This document shows, in pieces, positions 16,094 to 24,347 of a DNA stretch of 64,000 nucleotides. Numbering within the stretch: position 1 is the first letter of the stretch; each line of letters opens with the position of its first letter. The notes beneath the pieces are model-generated. The model saw only the letters and a program-made list of their open reading frames with translations, had not been told where the DNA came from and ran no database searches. The stretch covers positions 1 to 64,000 of the forward strand of contig JALHQH010000015.1 in NCBI GenBank assembly GCA_022842065.1, written 5' to 3'. The stretch comes from Caldilineaceae bacterium (lineage in GTDB: Bacteria > Chloroflexota > Anaerolineae > Caldilineales > Caldilineaceae). Made by a program: the position numbers and the translations under genes.

Positions 16094-16957
16094 CTAGACA
16101 ATATACGTAAAGCAATTTATCGGCCGTTTGTCCAAAGAAAACTATATTTTGATCGTGATTTTAACGAACGGGTTTACCAGTTTCCAGCAATATTTCCACT
16201 TAACACAACTGAAAATCTTGTCATAATAGTAAGCGATGTTGGACACCGATCCCCATTTAGCTTGCTCATAGCCGATGTCGTTGCCGATCTACATGCTCTA
16301 GCAACAACCGATGGTTTCCAGTGCTTCCCCCTCTACACCTACGACGCAGACGGCAGCAACCGCCGCGACAACATCACCGATTGGGCGTTGGCCCACTTCC
16401 GCGGCCACTACACCGACGCGACGATCACCAAGCTCGACATTTTCCACTATGTCTACGGCCTGCTCCATCACCCCGGCTATCGCGAGCGCTACGGGGAGAA
16501 TCTGCGCCGCGACCTGCCCCACATTCCCCTCGCCCCGGCCTTCGCACCCTTTGCTGACGCCGGTCGCCGCTTGGCCGAATTGCATCTGGGCTACGAGGCC
16601 CAACCCGAATACCCACTCACCTTCATCGAAAACCCCGCCGCGCCCCTCAGCTGGCGCGTGGAAAAGCTGCGCCTCAGCGCCGACAAAACGAGCCTGCGCT
16701 ATAACGACTTTCTCACCCTGGCCGGCATCCCGCCCCAGGTCTTTGACTATCGCCTCGGCAACCGCGCCGCGCTCGACTGGATCATCGACCAATATCAGGT
16801 GAGCGTCGACAGCCGCAGCGGCATTGTCAACGACCCCAACCGATCAGACGATCCCCAATATATTCTTCGCCTGATCGGGCAGATTGTCACGGTCAGTTTG
16901 GAAACCGCGCAGTTGGTCGCGGCGTTGGGAAAATTGCCCTTTCGGGCTGGTAGTTGA
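16028..16957 (+). pseudogene. Type ISP restriction-modification enzyme, C-terminal fragment
   Basis: From about residue 22 the frame reads as the C-terminal target-recognition region of type ISP enzymes: IYRPFVQRKLYFDRDFNERV, PFSLLIADVVADLHAL, CFPLYTYDADG, ITKLDIFHYVYGLLHHPGYR, GNRAALDWIIDQYQV, YILRLIGQIVTVSLET. Complete enzymes are about 1,500 aa with nuclease, helicase and methyltransferase domains, all missing here. The 5' breakpoint faces the breakpoint of the preceding gene. DNA before about 16,310 is AT-rich and after it sharply GC-rich within one frame, suggesting a recombinant of two alleles. Presumably inactive. Confidence 0.7.
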
Positions 16958-16965
16958 GCAAATTA

Positions 16966-17349
16966 CTACTGCTTTTCGACCACCGGTGCAAAGACGGGAT
17001 TCCCGTCGTGCGCCGCAATCCCCACAATCTCATGGCTAAACGCGGCGAGCATCGCAAAAAGTAGATCCTTCCAAGGGCCACTAGTGCCGTGTTGATAGAG
17101 CGTGTAGTGAGCCGTAGTCGGCGTCGGGAAGACAACCTTCGGTTCTGCATATAAGCCGTTACCATACTGCCGCGAAAAGTGAACAACATCATAAAAGCTG
17201 ATAATCAATCGGCTAAAGCGTTGCTGCTCTTGGGTGCCCAAGGCGCGTACAAACCCAACGATGTGGGTATGGGCCACACTTTGCCCATCTTTGATTTGGC
17301 GATTAGTTTGACGAACAGTTAAGTCCTGTAAAGTGTAAGTTTGCTTCAT
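16966..17349 (-). CDS. Hypothetical 127-aa protein
   Basis: Soluble, no signal peptide, no family recognised. It contains AHTHIVGFVRALGTQEQQRF, FYDVVHFSRQYGNG and a Thr/Pro-rich turn (FPTPTTAHYTLY). A GAGG ribosome site lies 7 nt before the ATG, supporting translation. It is convergent with the type ISP fragment with only 8 bases between stops. It could be an accessory protein of the former restriction locus, but nothing proves this. Confidence 0.6.
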   Translation of the reverse strand: MKQTYTLQDLTVRQTNRQIKDGQSVAHTHIVGFVRALGTQEQQRFSRLIISFYDVVHFSRQYGNGLYAEPKVVFPTPTTAHYTLYQHGTSGPWKDLLFAMLAAFSHEIVGIAAHDGNPVFAPVVEKQ

Positions 17350-17618
17350 GATTCTGCCTCGATATAGGGCCTAAAGTGCGCTTCCGCATTTAATACATCA
17401 AACACTTGTGGCGCAAACCAAATCTGTTCCCCTTCAAAAATTATACCCTTGTCCGGTTAATGACAAAAATCCCCACAGACCACCTCGCCACCTGGCCAGG
17501 GACAGAAGCGCTGCTTAGGCGTATGATCAGGGCAGCAAGTTCGCTATAAAAAACGTAGTGTGCAAGGCAGTGTGAAACCGATCCTGGGTTTACGCCTATG
17601 TACACCTGAGGAGTTTCT
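17350..17618. promoter_or_regulatory. Upstream region of the sulfur/cytochrome cluster
   Basis: A 269-base gap between the divergent hypothetical protein and the octaheme cytochrome. GAGGAG precedes the cytochrome ATG by 8 nt. No clear sigma-70 boxes or palindromic operator could be singled out. Confidence 0.35.
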
Positions 17619-19055
17619 ATGAAGAAGTCATATTGGCTCTTGGGCGGCCTCGGCATCGTACTGCTGATCGCAAGTGGGATCGTCATTTTCTGGCCGCGGA
17701 CGGCGGCCCCCTCCAGCGATCCCTGGGATTATCTGCCCACCCATCTCGTCCATACCGATCACCACGACATTATCCAAGGCCCCTTTGATTCGCCCCAGGC
17801 CGTGACGCAGAACTGTCTCGAGTGCCACCCCGATGCGGCAGACGAAGTGATGCACACAACCCACTGGACCTGGGAAAGCCAACCGATCACCGTACCCTGG
17901 CGTTCCGATGAGTTGGTGACCATTGGCAAAAAGAATCAGATCAATAATTTCTGCATCGGCATCCAGGGCAACTGGCAGAAGTGTACCAGTTGTCACGCCG
18001 GCTATGGCTGGAGCGACGCCTCCTTTGACTTTAGCGAAAGCAGCAATGTTGACTGCCTCGCCTGTCACGCCAATACCAGCACCTATGCCAAGGGCGACTA
18101 TGGCTATCCTGCCGAAGGCGTGGATCTGCTGGCCGCGGCGCAGAGTGTCGCCAACCCAACGCGCGACAACTGCGGCAAATGTCACTTCGATGGTGGCGGC
18201 GGCAATGGCGTCAAACATGGCGACCTGGACGAGAGCCTCTACTTCCCGGCGGCGAACCTGGATGTCCACATGGGCGAACATAACTTCCTCTGTACCGACT
18301 GTCACCAAACCGACGATCATAACATCAAGGGGCGCTTGCTGGCCGACAATTACCAGATCGACAGCAGCGAGCAGGTGGCCTGTACCGACTGTCACCGGGC
18401 CGACCTGCACAGCGATGAACGGATCAACCTGCACGTTGCAACGGTCGCCTGCCAGACCTGTCACATTCCGGCCACCGCGCTCAAAGATCCGACCAAAGTC
18501 TACTGGGATTGGTCAACCGCCGGCCAGGAATTCCCGGAAGATCATTATACCTATCTCAAGATCAAGGGCTCCTTTGTCTACGAGAAAGATTACCAGCCGA
18601 CCTACGCCTGGTTCAACGGCAGTGCCGCCTATCGCTACCTGCTGGGTGACCAGATTGACGCCAGCCAAACCACGGCCCTCAACCCGCCCGCCGGCGACAT
18701 CGCTGACCCGACCGCCAAGATCTTTCCCTTTAAGGTCCACACAGCCAAACAGCCTTATGATACTGAACATGACTACCTGTTGCAGCCGGTGACCGCAGGT
18801 GAAGGCGGCTTCTGGAGCGAATTTGACTGGAATGCGGCCTTTGAACTCTCTGAGCAGTACACCGGGCTCGATTACAGCGGCAGTTACGACTTTGCCGAAA
18901 CTGAGATGTATTGGCCGACCACCCACATGGTGCAGTCCAAAGAAAAAGCGCTCCAATGTGATGACTGCCACAGCGATCAAGGCCGCCTCGACTGGGCAGC
19001 CCTCGGCTACCCCGGCGATCCCATCGAATGGGGTGGGCGTTTTGCCAAACAATAA
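17619..19055 (+). CDS. Octaheme c-type cytochrome, tetrathionate reductase (OTR) family
   Basis: 478-aa exported multiheme cytochrome. Residues 6-26 are an uncleaved-looking membrane anchor. Eight CxxCH haem sites are visible, at about residues 66, 122, 146, 185, 225, 255, 278 and 447; the isolated last one far from the others is typical of the OTR family. Shewanella OTR reduces tetrathionate and also nitrite and hydroxylamine in vitro; here the two sulfur transporters downstream favour a sulfur oxyanion role. Electrons probably come from the cytochrome b fusion encoded next (102-bp gap with a hairpin at 19066-19088). Acts on the outer face of the cytoplasmic membrane. Confidence 0.85.
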   Translation: MKKSYWLLGGLGIVLLIASGIVIFWPRTAAPSSDPWDYLPTHLVHTDHHDIIQGPFDSPQAVTQNCLECHPDAADEVMHTTHWTWESQPITVPWRSDELVTIGKKNQINNFCIGIQGNWQKCTSCHAGYGWSDASFDFSESSNVDCLACHANTSTYAKGDYGYPAEGVDLLAAAQSVANPTRDNCGKCHFDGGGGNGVKHGDLDESLYFPAANLDVHMGEHNFLCTDCHQTDDHNIKGRLLADNYQIDSSEQVACTDCHRADLHSDERINLHVATVACQTCHIPATALKDPTKVYWDWSTAGQEFPEDHYTYLKIKGSFVYEKDYQPTYAWFNGSAAYRYLLGDQIDASQTTALNPPAGDIADPTAKIFPFKVHTAKQPYDTEHDYLLQPVTAGEGGFWSEFDWNAAFELSEQYTGLDYSGSYDFAETEMYWPTTHMVQSKEKALQCDDCHSDQGRLDWAALGYPGDPIEWGGRFAKQ

Positions 19056-19065
19056 CGGCTAAGGT

Positions 19066-19088
19066 CAGGCGTCCCGACGGGACGCCTG
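19066..19088. repeat. Intercistronic 10-bp hairpin
   Basis: CAGGCGTCCC / GGGACGCCTG with a 3-base loop, 10 nt after the octaheme cytochrome stop. It may attenuate read-through or protect the upstream message. Confidence 0.5.
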
Positions 19089-19157
19089 CGGCTAAATCGG
19101 CGTATTTACGCTACTTAAAAAACTTGAGCTGCCCCGCAAGGGCACGAGGATCGTGTG

Positions 19158-21968
19158 ATGGTACCACGAACGAATAACGCAAAACTGTTCTGGCTTGCCG
19201 TCGTAGAGGCAAGGCATGCCTTGCCTCTACGACGGCGCAAACTGCCGCTGTGGAGCACCTTTTGGCTTGTCATTAGTGTTGGCCTGGCGCTGGGTGCCCA
19301 ACAACTGTGGGCGCGCACGGCAACCAGGCCCACCGCGGAGGTTGCCACCCAAATCTCGCCGCTGCATCCTAACTTTGTCCTCTTGGACAGCAATGGCGTC
19401 CCCGTTTTGACCAGTGCCGGACCCGTCTCAACCATGCGCACCTGTGGCACCTGTCACGACACCGCCTTTATTACCGAGCACAGCTTTCACGCTGACTTGG
19501 GGTTGGCCGATTTTACGCAGCCCACTGTCAAGCTGGCGCAACCGTGGGACAGCAGTCGCGGTCTCTTCGGTAAATGGGACCCGCTGATCTATCGCCTGCT
19601 TTCCGGGGTCGGGGCAGAACGGCTTGATCTGAGTACCGCTGAATGGCTCATGCTGAATGGCGACCGGGTGGCGGGTGGTGGACCGGCGACCACGGCGCGC
19701 GACGGCACCCCGTTGACTAGCCTGGCCCCAGGGCCAAACAATCCAGAAACAATGATCCTTGATGGGGCTACCGGTGAAAGTGCCCCCTGGGATTGGCAAG
19801 CATCCGGCGTCATGGAAATGAACTGCTTTCTCTGCCACATGGCCACGCCCAATAATGATGCTCGCCGCGCCGCGATCGGTGACGGTGACTTTGGCTGGGC
19901 CAATACGGCGACCCTATTGGGCACCGGCATTGTGACCAAAACCGCTACGGGTTATGTCTGGCAAGCCACCGCCTTTGATCAGACGGGGGCCCTGCTCCAG
20001 GAATTTGTCCAGCTCCAAGACCCGACCAATGAAAATTGTGCCCAGTGTCATGGTGTGGTCCATACCGATAAAACGGCACCGCTGGTGCTCGACGCCTGTG
20101 ACCTCAGTGACCAGCAGACGGCCACCACCGGCCAGGTGATCGCCGGTCAACGCATCGCCGATTCGGGGTTAAACCTGGCTGACAAAGCCGCCTTGGCCCG
20201 GCCTTGGGATATTCACGCCGAGCGTGGCCTCAAGTGTACCGACTGCCACTATGCCCTGAACAACCCGATGCACGCCCAAGATGCTGCTGACAGCCGCCCG
20301 GAACATTTAGTTTATGACCCGCGCCGGCTGGAGATCGGCGAATATCTGGAACGCCCCAACCATAACTTTGCACGCGGTGAAAGCGCCCAGTACACCGTTG
20401 ATGCTGACTTAAAAGGCTCCATGCGCCGCTGTGAATCCTGCCATAGTGCCGAAAGTTCGCACAGTGAGTGGCTGCCTTATGCTGCGCGCCATCTGGATGT
20501 GCTTGCCTGCGAAAGTTGTCACATTCCCGAACTAAACGCCCCGGCGATCAGCAGCTATGACTGGACGGTGTTGACAACCGCCGGCACCGCGATCACCGCT
20601 TGTCGCGGCACCACCGGCGCGGACACGGTGAATAACCTGGTGACCGGTTATCAACCTGTCCTCATGCAGCGCCAGAATAGTGACGGCGATACCCTGCTGG
20701 CACCGTATAATCTGATCACCTCCTGGTATTGGCTTTATGACGATCCGAGCGGTGACAGCTATCCCGTGCGGCTGATCGACCTGCAAGCCGCCTATCTGCA
20801 AGGTGACAGCTATCTCCCAGCGATCATTGAGGCCTTTGACGACGACGGCGATGGGCAACTGAGCACCACGGAACTGACCATTGACAATGCGGTGAAGGAG
20901 CAGGCCGTGGTTGACCGGCTGACCGCCTTGGGCCTGACCAACCCGCGCATTAGCGGCCAGGTGCAACCGTACAGCATCAACCACAACGTCGCCCGTGGCG
21001 AATGGGCCACCAGTGACTGCCAAGCTTGTCACCATGAAGACTCGCTGATCACCCAGCCCATGCAACTGGCGGGCAACATCCCCGGCAGCGTCATGCCGAC
21101 TTTTGTGGGCGACACCAATGTGGCCGCCAGCGGCACCATGGAGATCGCAAATGGTGTGCTCTTTTACACCCCGCAACCCGAAGCCGATGGTGTCTACATC
21201 TTTGGGCGCAACCGAGTGGCCTGGGTTGATTGGTTTGGGCTGCTGGCCTTTGTGGGGACGCTGCTGGGGGTCGGCGCGCATGGTACGTTGCGTCTGATCA
21301 GCAGCCTGCGCCGCCCGCACCACGCGCCGGCCCTCAAGCGGGTTTATATGTACCAAGCCTACGAGCGCTTCTGGCACTGGTTACAAACGGTGACGATCAT
21401 TCTGCTGCTCTTTACCGGCCTCGTGATTCACCGGCCTGATCTGCTGGGGATCTTTGCCTTCCGCTATATGGTGGCGTTGCACAATGTCCTGGCCGCGGTG
21501 CTGGTGGTCAACGCCGGGCTTTCGCTCTTCTGGCATCTGGTCGGCGGCGAGATCAAGCAGTACATCCCGCGGCCCTATGGCTTCTTTGACCAGGCGATTG
21601 AGCAGACCAAATATTACTTGCGCGGCATCTTCCGCAATGATCCCCATCCCTTTGCGAAGACGCGCGAACATCATCTCAACCCGTTGCAGCAGCTCACCTA
21701 CTTTGGCATTCTCAACGTGCTGCTGCCCTTGCAAATTCTCACCGGCGCGCTGATGTGGGGGGTGCAACAGTGGCCCCACTACGCGCAGGCCCTGGGTGGC
21801 TTACCCTTCCTCGCCCCCTTCCATACGCTGGTGGCCTGGCTCTTTGCCACCTTCATCGTCGGCCATGTCTACTTAACGACCACCGGCCACGAGCCGCTGG
21901 CCGGCATCCGCTCGATGGTTACGGGATGGGATGAGGTGGAAGTGACCGAAGGGTCACCGGCGGATTGA
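19158..21968 (+). CDS. Heptaheme cytochrome c fused to cytochrome b561-type membrane domain
   Basis: 936 aa. After an N-terminal anchor (about 31-50) come seven CxxCH sites near residues 97, 224, 295, 361, 426, 452 and 622, then an EF-hand-like loop DDDGDGQLSTTE (562-573), and a C-terminal four-helix b-type cytochrome domain (from about residue 690) with haem-ligand His in YERFWHWLQ, ALHNVLAA and LFWHLVGG, like formate dehydrogenase gamma/Ni-Fe hydrogenase cytochrome b subunits. It likely moves electrons between quinol and the octaheme partner. Start is ATG 19158 after GAGG; a GTG precedes it by one codon. A 40-nt perfect palindrome (19197-19236) lies in frame in the N-terminal 30 codons. Confidence 0.82.
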   Translation: MVPRTNNAKLFWLAVVEARHALPLRRRKLPLWSTFWLVISVGLALGAQQLWARTATRPTAEVATQISPLHPNFVLLDSNGVPVLTSAGPVSTMRTCGTCHDTAFITEHSFHADLGLADFTQPTVKLAQPWDSSRGLFGKWDPLIYRLLSGVGAERLDLSTAEWLMLNGDRVAGGGPATTARDGTPLTSLAPGPNNPETMILDGATGESAPWDWQASGVMEMNCFLCHMATPNNDARRAAIGDGDFGWANTATLLGTGIVTKTATGYVWQATAFDQTGALLQEFVQLQDPTNENCAQCHGVVHTDKTAPLVLDACDLSDQQTATTGQVIAGQRIADSGLNLADKAALARPWDIHAERGLKCTDCHYALNNPMHAQDAADSRPEHLVYDPRRLEIGEYLERPNHNFARGESAQYTVDADLKGSMRRCESCHSAESSHSEWLPYAARHLDVLACESCHIPELNAPAISSYDWTVLTTAGTAITACRGTTGADTVNNLVTGYQPVLMQRQNSDGDTLLAPYNLITSWYWLYDDPSGDSYPVRLIDLQAAYLQGDSYLPAIIEAFDDDGDGQLSTTELTIDNAVKEQAVVDRLTALGLTNPRISGQVQPYSINHNVARGEWATSDCQACHHEDSLITQPMQLAGNIPGSVMPTFVGDTNVAASGTMEIANGVLFYTPQPEADGVYIFGRNRVAWVDWFGLLAFVGTLLGVGAHGTLRLISSLRRPHHAPALKRVYMYQAYERFWHWLQTVTIILLLFTGLVIHRPDLLGIFAFRYMVALHNVLAAVLVVNAGLSLFWHLVGGEIKQYIPRPYGFFDQAIEQTKYYLRGIFRNDPHPFAKTREHHLNPLQQLTYFGILNVLLPLQILTGALMWGVQQWPHYAQALGGLPFLAPFHTLVAWLFATFIVGHVYLTTTGHEPLAGIRSMVTGWDEVEVTEGSPAD
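19197..19236. repeat. 40-nt perfect palindrome inside the cytochrome gene
   Basis: GCCGTCGTAGAGGCAAGGCA followed by its exact complement. It encodes VVEARHALPLRRR in the cytoplasmic leader of the protein. A diverged sister copy is inside the peptidase gene at 48978-49013 and is read in the same frame (VVGARHSVPLRR). Confidence 0.9.
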
Positions 21969-21980
21969 CCTTGTAGCGGA

Positions 21981-22041
21981 GGCTGCGTGAGTGAAGGCTG
22001 AGCCTGTCGAAGCCGCAGCCGGGGTTGAAACACCCGGCTGA
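21981..22041. repeat. Palindromic elements after the cytochrome b gene
   Basis: GGCTGCG...CGCAGCC arms enclose GGCTGAGCCTGTCGAAGCC (21996-22014), a variant of the core found in the hairpins at 6598, 40655 and 62498. Next to it is GCCGGGGTTGAAAC...CCCGGCTGA (22018-22041), identical to 42446-42469. Confidence 0.75.
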
Positions 22042-22183
22042 GATGCGAAACCGCGCCCAAAGGGCCCCCGAAACGGGTTAAAGGCTAGTGCGTTTCTTCA
22101 TGTAATGGGCGCAAAGCGCCAACGAACTTATGCATAGCAGCAGGTGGTTTATGCAGGGTAAGCAAATAATCGGGTAAATGCTA

Positions 22184-22324
22184 GCCGCCCCGCCATCAAT
22201 GAGCGGGGCTACAGAACAACGCCCCCTAAAGCGGGCTTTAGCCTGCGTTGTTCTGTAGCTGGGGGCCCTCTGGGCAGGCTTTAGCCCAGGGCGGTTTACA
22301 GAATCAATTATTTAACATTCATCA
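22184..22324. repeat. ~140-bp repeat, copy 1 (inverted partner at 44803-44941)
   Basis: Contains GCTACAGAACAACGC (about 22208) and its complement flanking a 22-base centre, followed by GGGCAGGCTTTAGCCCAGGG. The outer parts match the copy at 44803-44941 in inverted orientation, while the centre between the hairpin arms is in the same orientation, so the centre has flipped relative to its flanks. Confidence 0.85.
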
Positions 22325-22355
22325 ACCACCTGCGAGACCAAGAGGAGCATTACCA

Positions 22356-22910
22356 ATGGCAGTCGCAATCGAGAAAAAACCGAGCTTCTGGCGCGCACGC
22401 CCGACCAAACCCTATGTCCACCCCTATTTGGGCGGACTGATCTTGGGCATTGTGCTCTTTCTTTCCTTCTTCCTCACCGGCAACGGCCTGGGTGCCTCTG
22501 GTGGGTTGAACCGTATTATCGTCTATGGCCAGGATCTGGTTGCGCCCGACCACATTGACCGCGTACCCTATCTGCTTAAACTGGCGGGCGGTGACAAAAA
22601 TCCACTCGACGATTGGGTGGTGCCGATGGTTTTTGGCACGCTGGTCGGCGGCGCAGTTTCCGGTTGGCTCAATGGCCGGCTCAAGGTCGAGACCAATAAA
22701 GGACCAAACATTAGCACCCGTAGCCGCTGGCTTTGGGCCTTTGTCGGCGGCGGGATCATGGGCTATGGCGCGCGCATGGCGCGCGGCTGCACTTCCGGTC
22801 AGGCCCTTTCCGGGGGTGCGGTACTCTCGGTCGGCTCGTGGGCCTTTATGTTCGCCGTCTTTGGTGGGGCCTACGCCATCGCCTACTTTGTGCGCCGCCT
22901 GTGGAATTGA
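22356..22910 (+). CDS. YeeE/YedE (TsuA-like) sulfur transporter, half 1
   Basis: 184-aa integral membrane protein with four or more helices. It carries the YeeE/YedE signature GYGARMARGCTSGQALSG, whose Cys lines the thiosulfate path in TsuA. Half-size members work together with a second half, here encoded 118 bp downstream. The start at 22356 follows GAGGAG; an in-frame extension from 22248 reads through the 22184-22324 repeat and is rejected. Predicted role: uptake of thiosulfate or another sulfur compound, linked to the cytochromes upstream. Confidence 0.82.
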   Translation: MAVAIEKKPSFWRARPTKPYVHPYLGGLILGIVLFLSFFLTGNGLGASGGLNRIIVYGQDLVAPDHIDRVPYLLKLAGGDKNPLDDWVVPMVFGTLVGGAVSGWLNGRLKVETNKGPNISTRSRWLWAFVGGGIMGYGARMARGCTSGQALSGGAVLSVGSWAFMFAVFGGAYAIAYFVRRLWN

Positions 22911-22920
22911 GATTAATCCC

Positions 22921-23012
22921 TAGAACGCGGATTAGGCGGATGAGCGCTGATTCTGCTTGATTTTCAGAATATATCTGCGCAAATCCGCCAAATCAGTTAA
23001 ATCCGCGTTCTA
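22921..23012. repeat. Intercistronic palindrome with TAGAACGCGGATT arms
   Basis: 13-bp perfect arms (22921-22933, 23000-23012) with an inner GGCGGAT/ATCCGCC pair. Resembles the AATCCGCG-type repeats common in bacterial intergenic DNA. Confidence 0.65.
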
Positions 23013-23028
23013 TTTCTAAGGAGTCATT

Positions 23029-24261
23029 ATGCCTTTCCCACTTGCCCTAGAAACCTTGGTCGGCAAGCCGCTCATGTTCGTGATCTTCGGCTTGATCGGT
23101 TTTGCCTTTGGTTTTGCGCTGGAAATCTCCGGCTTTGGTAATTCCAAAAAGCTGGCGGCGCAGTTCTACTTCAAAGAAGTGACCGTGCTCAAAGTGATGT
23201 TTACCGCGATCATCGTGGCGATGGTGCTGCTTTTTACCACGATTAGTCTGGGCTGGCTCGACTACAGCGCGATCTGGGTCAATCCCACCTATCTCTGGTC
23301 CGGCATTGTCGGCGGGCTGATCATGGGCGTTGGTTTTATTATTGGCGGCTTCTGCCCCGGCACCTCGCTGGTCGCCGCCGCGACGCTGAAGATCGACGGC
23401 ATCTTCTTTGTGCTGGGGGTCTCCGTCGGCATCTTCCTCTTTGGTGAGACTGAACGCTTTTACGACCAGTGGTGGAATGGCAGCTACTATGGCCGTTTAA
23501 CGATCATGGATTGGCTGAATCTGCCCACCGGTGTGGTCGTGCTGGGCGTGGTGCTGCTGGCGCTCTTTATGTTCTGGGGCGGCGAACAGCTCGAACGTAT
23601 GGTGGGTGGGCGCAACCTCAAGGTCGAACCGAAATGGCGCTATGTCGGTGCTGCCGGGTTGATTGCCGTGGCCGTGGCAGTGTTGATCATCGGCCAACCG
23701 GACACCGAACGCAAATGGGCTTGGCTAGAAGCAACCAAGGCTCCGCTCTTGGCTGAACGTAAAGTCCAAGTCGCACCGGCTGAGTTGTTGACCAACCTGG
23801 TCGATGATCGTTTGCGTGTAGTGATGTTGGATGTGCGTTCCGAAGAGGAGTATAACCTCTTTCATATCAAAGGCGCACAACATGTGCCACTGGCAGAACT
23901 AGGGGCGTTGATCCCCGAAATTCATGCGCGACAGGCGAACAACACCATCTTTGTTGCCATGAGCAACGACGAGTCGGCCGCAACCGAAGCGTGGAAAATG
24001 TTGACCGCGGAAAGTGTGCCCAACAGTTATCTGCTGGAAGGGGGCGTCAACGGTTGGCTGGCAACCTTTGCCGCGGCAGACGAGACGCTACTGGCCACGC
24101 CGATTGACGGGTCGGAAGATACCCTGCGTTATGCGTTTCCCGCTGCCTTAGGTGATCGCTACTTTGCGGCCTTTCCCACACTGCACGAGGACGAACTGGA
24201 GTATACACCGAAGATCGAGCTGCTGATCCCACGTGATAAAAGTGGCGGTGGTTGTGGATAA
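23029..24261 (+). CDS. YeeE/YedE sulfur transporter fused to a rhodanese-like domain lacking Cys
   Basis: 410 aa. Residues 1-235 are a YeeE/YedE membrane domain with the second signature Cys in GVGFIIGGFCPGTSLVAA. Residues about 250-350 are a rhodanese fold (VVMLDVRSEEEYNLFHIKGA, then GGVNGWLA). The active-site loop reads IFVAMSNDESAATEAW, so the catalytic Cys is missing and sulfurtransferase activity is unlikely. The protein ends DKSGGGCG, with a lone Cys that could carry sulfur instead; that is speculation. AAGGAG precedes the ATG. Probably forms a functional unit with the preceding half transporter. Confidence 0.82.
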   Translation: MPFPLALETLVGKPLMFVIFGLIGFAFGFALEISGFGNSKKLAAQFYFKEVTVLKVMFTAIIVAMVLLFTTISLGWLDYSAIWVNPTYLWSGIVGGLIMGVGFIIGGFCPGTSLVAAATLKIDGIFFVLGVSVGIFLFGETERFYDQWWNGSYYGRLTIMDWLNLPTGVVVLGVVLLALFMFWGGEQLERMVGGRNLKVEPKWRYVGAAGLIAVAVAVLIIGQPDTERKWAWLEATKAPLLAERKVQVAPAELLTNLVDDRLRVVMLDVRSEEEYNLFHIKGAQHVPLAELGALIPEIHARQANNTIFVAMSNDESAATEAWKMLTAESVPNSYLLEGGVNGWLATFAAADETLLATPIDGSEDTLRYAFPAALGDRYFAAFPTLHEDELEYTPKIELLIPRDKSGGGCG

Positions 24262-24277
24262 TTTGCCTTTAGCCGGC

Positions 24278-24330
24278 AACAAAGAGGGCCGCGCCGAACA
24301 CGGCGCGGCCCTCTTTGTTATATAGTTTTT
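24278..24330. terminator. Strong terminator between convergent genes
   Basis: 19-bp perfect GC-rich stem (AACAAAGAGGGCCGCGCCG and complement) with a 4-base loop AACA, followed on the plus strand by ATATAGTTTTT. It can end the sulfur cluster and, read from the other strand, the RTX-like gene. Confidence 0.85.
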
Positions 24331-24347
24331 ACGGTGCTGTTATTACC

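Noticed and set aside
17628..18464. 278-aa and 281-aa antisense ORFs in the cytochrome genes (also 20532-21377)
   Set aside because: CxxCH-bearing sense frames are unambiguous.
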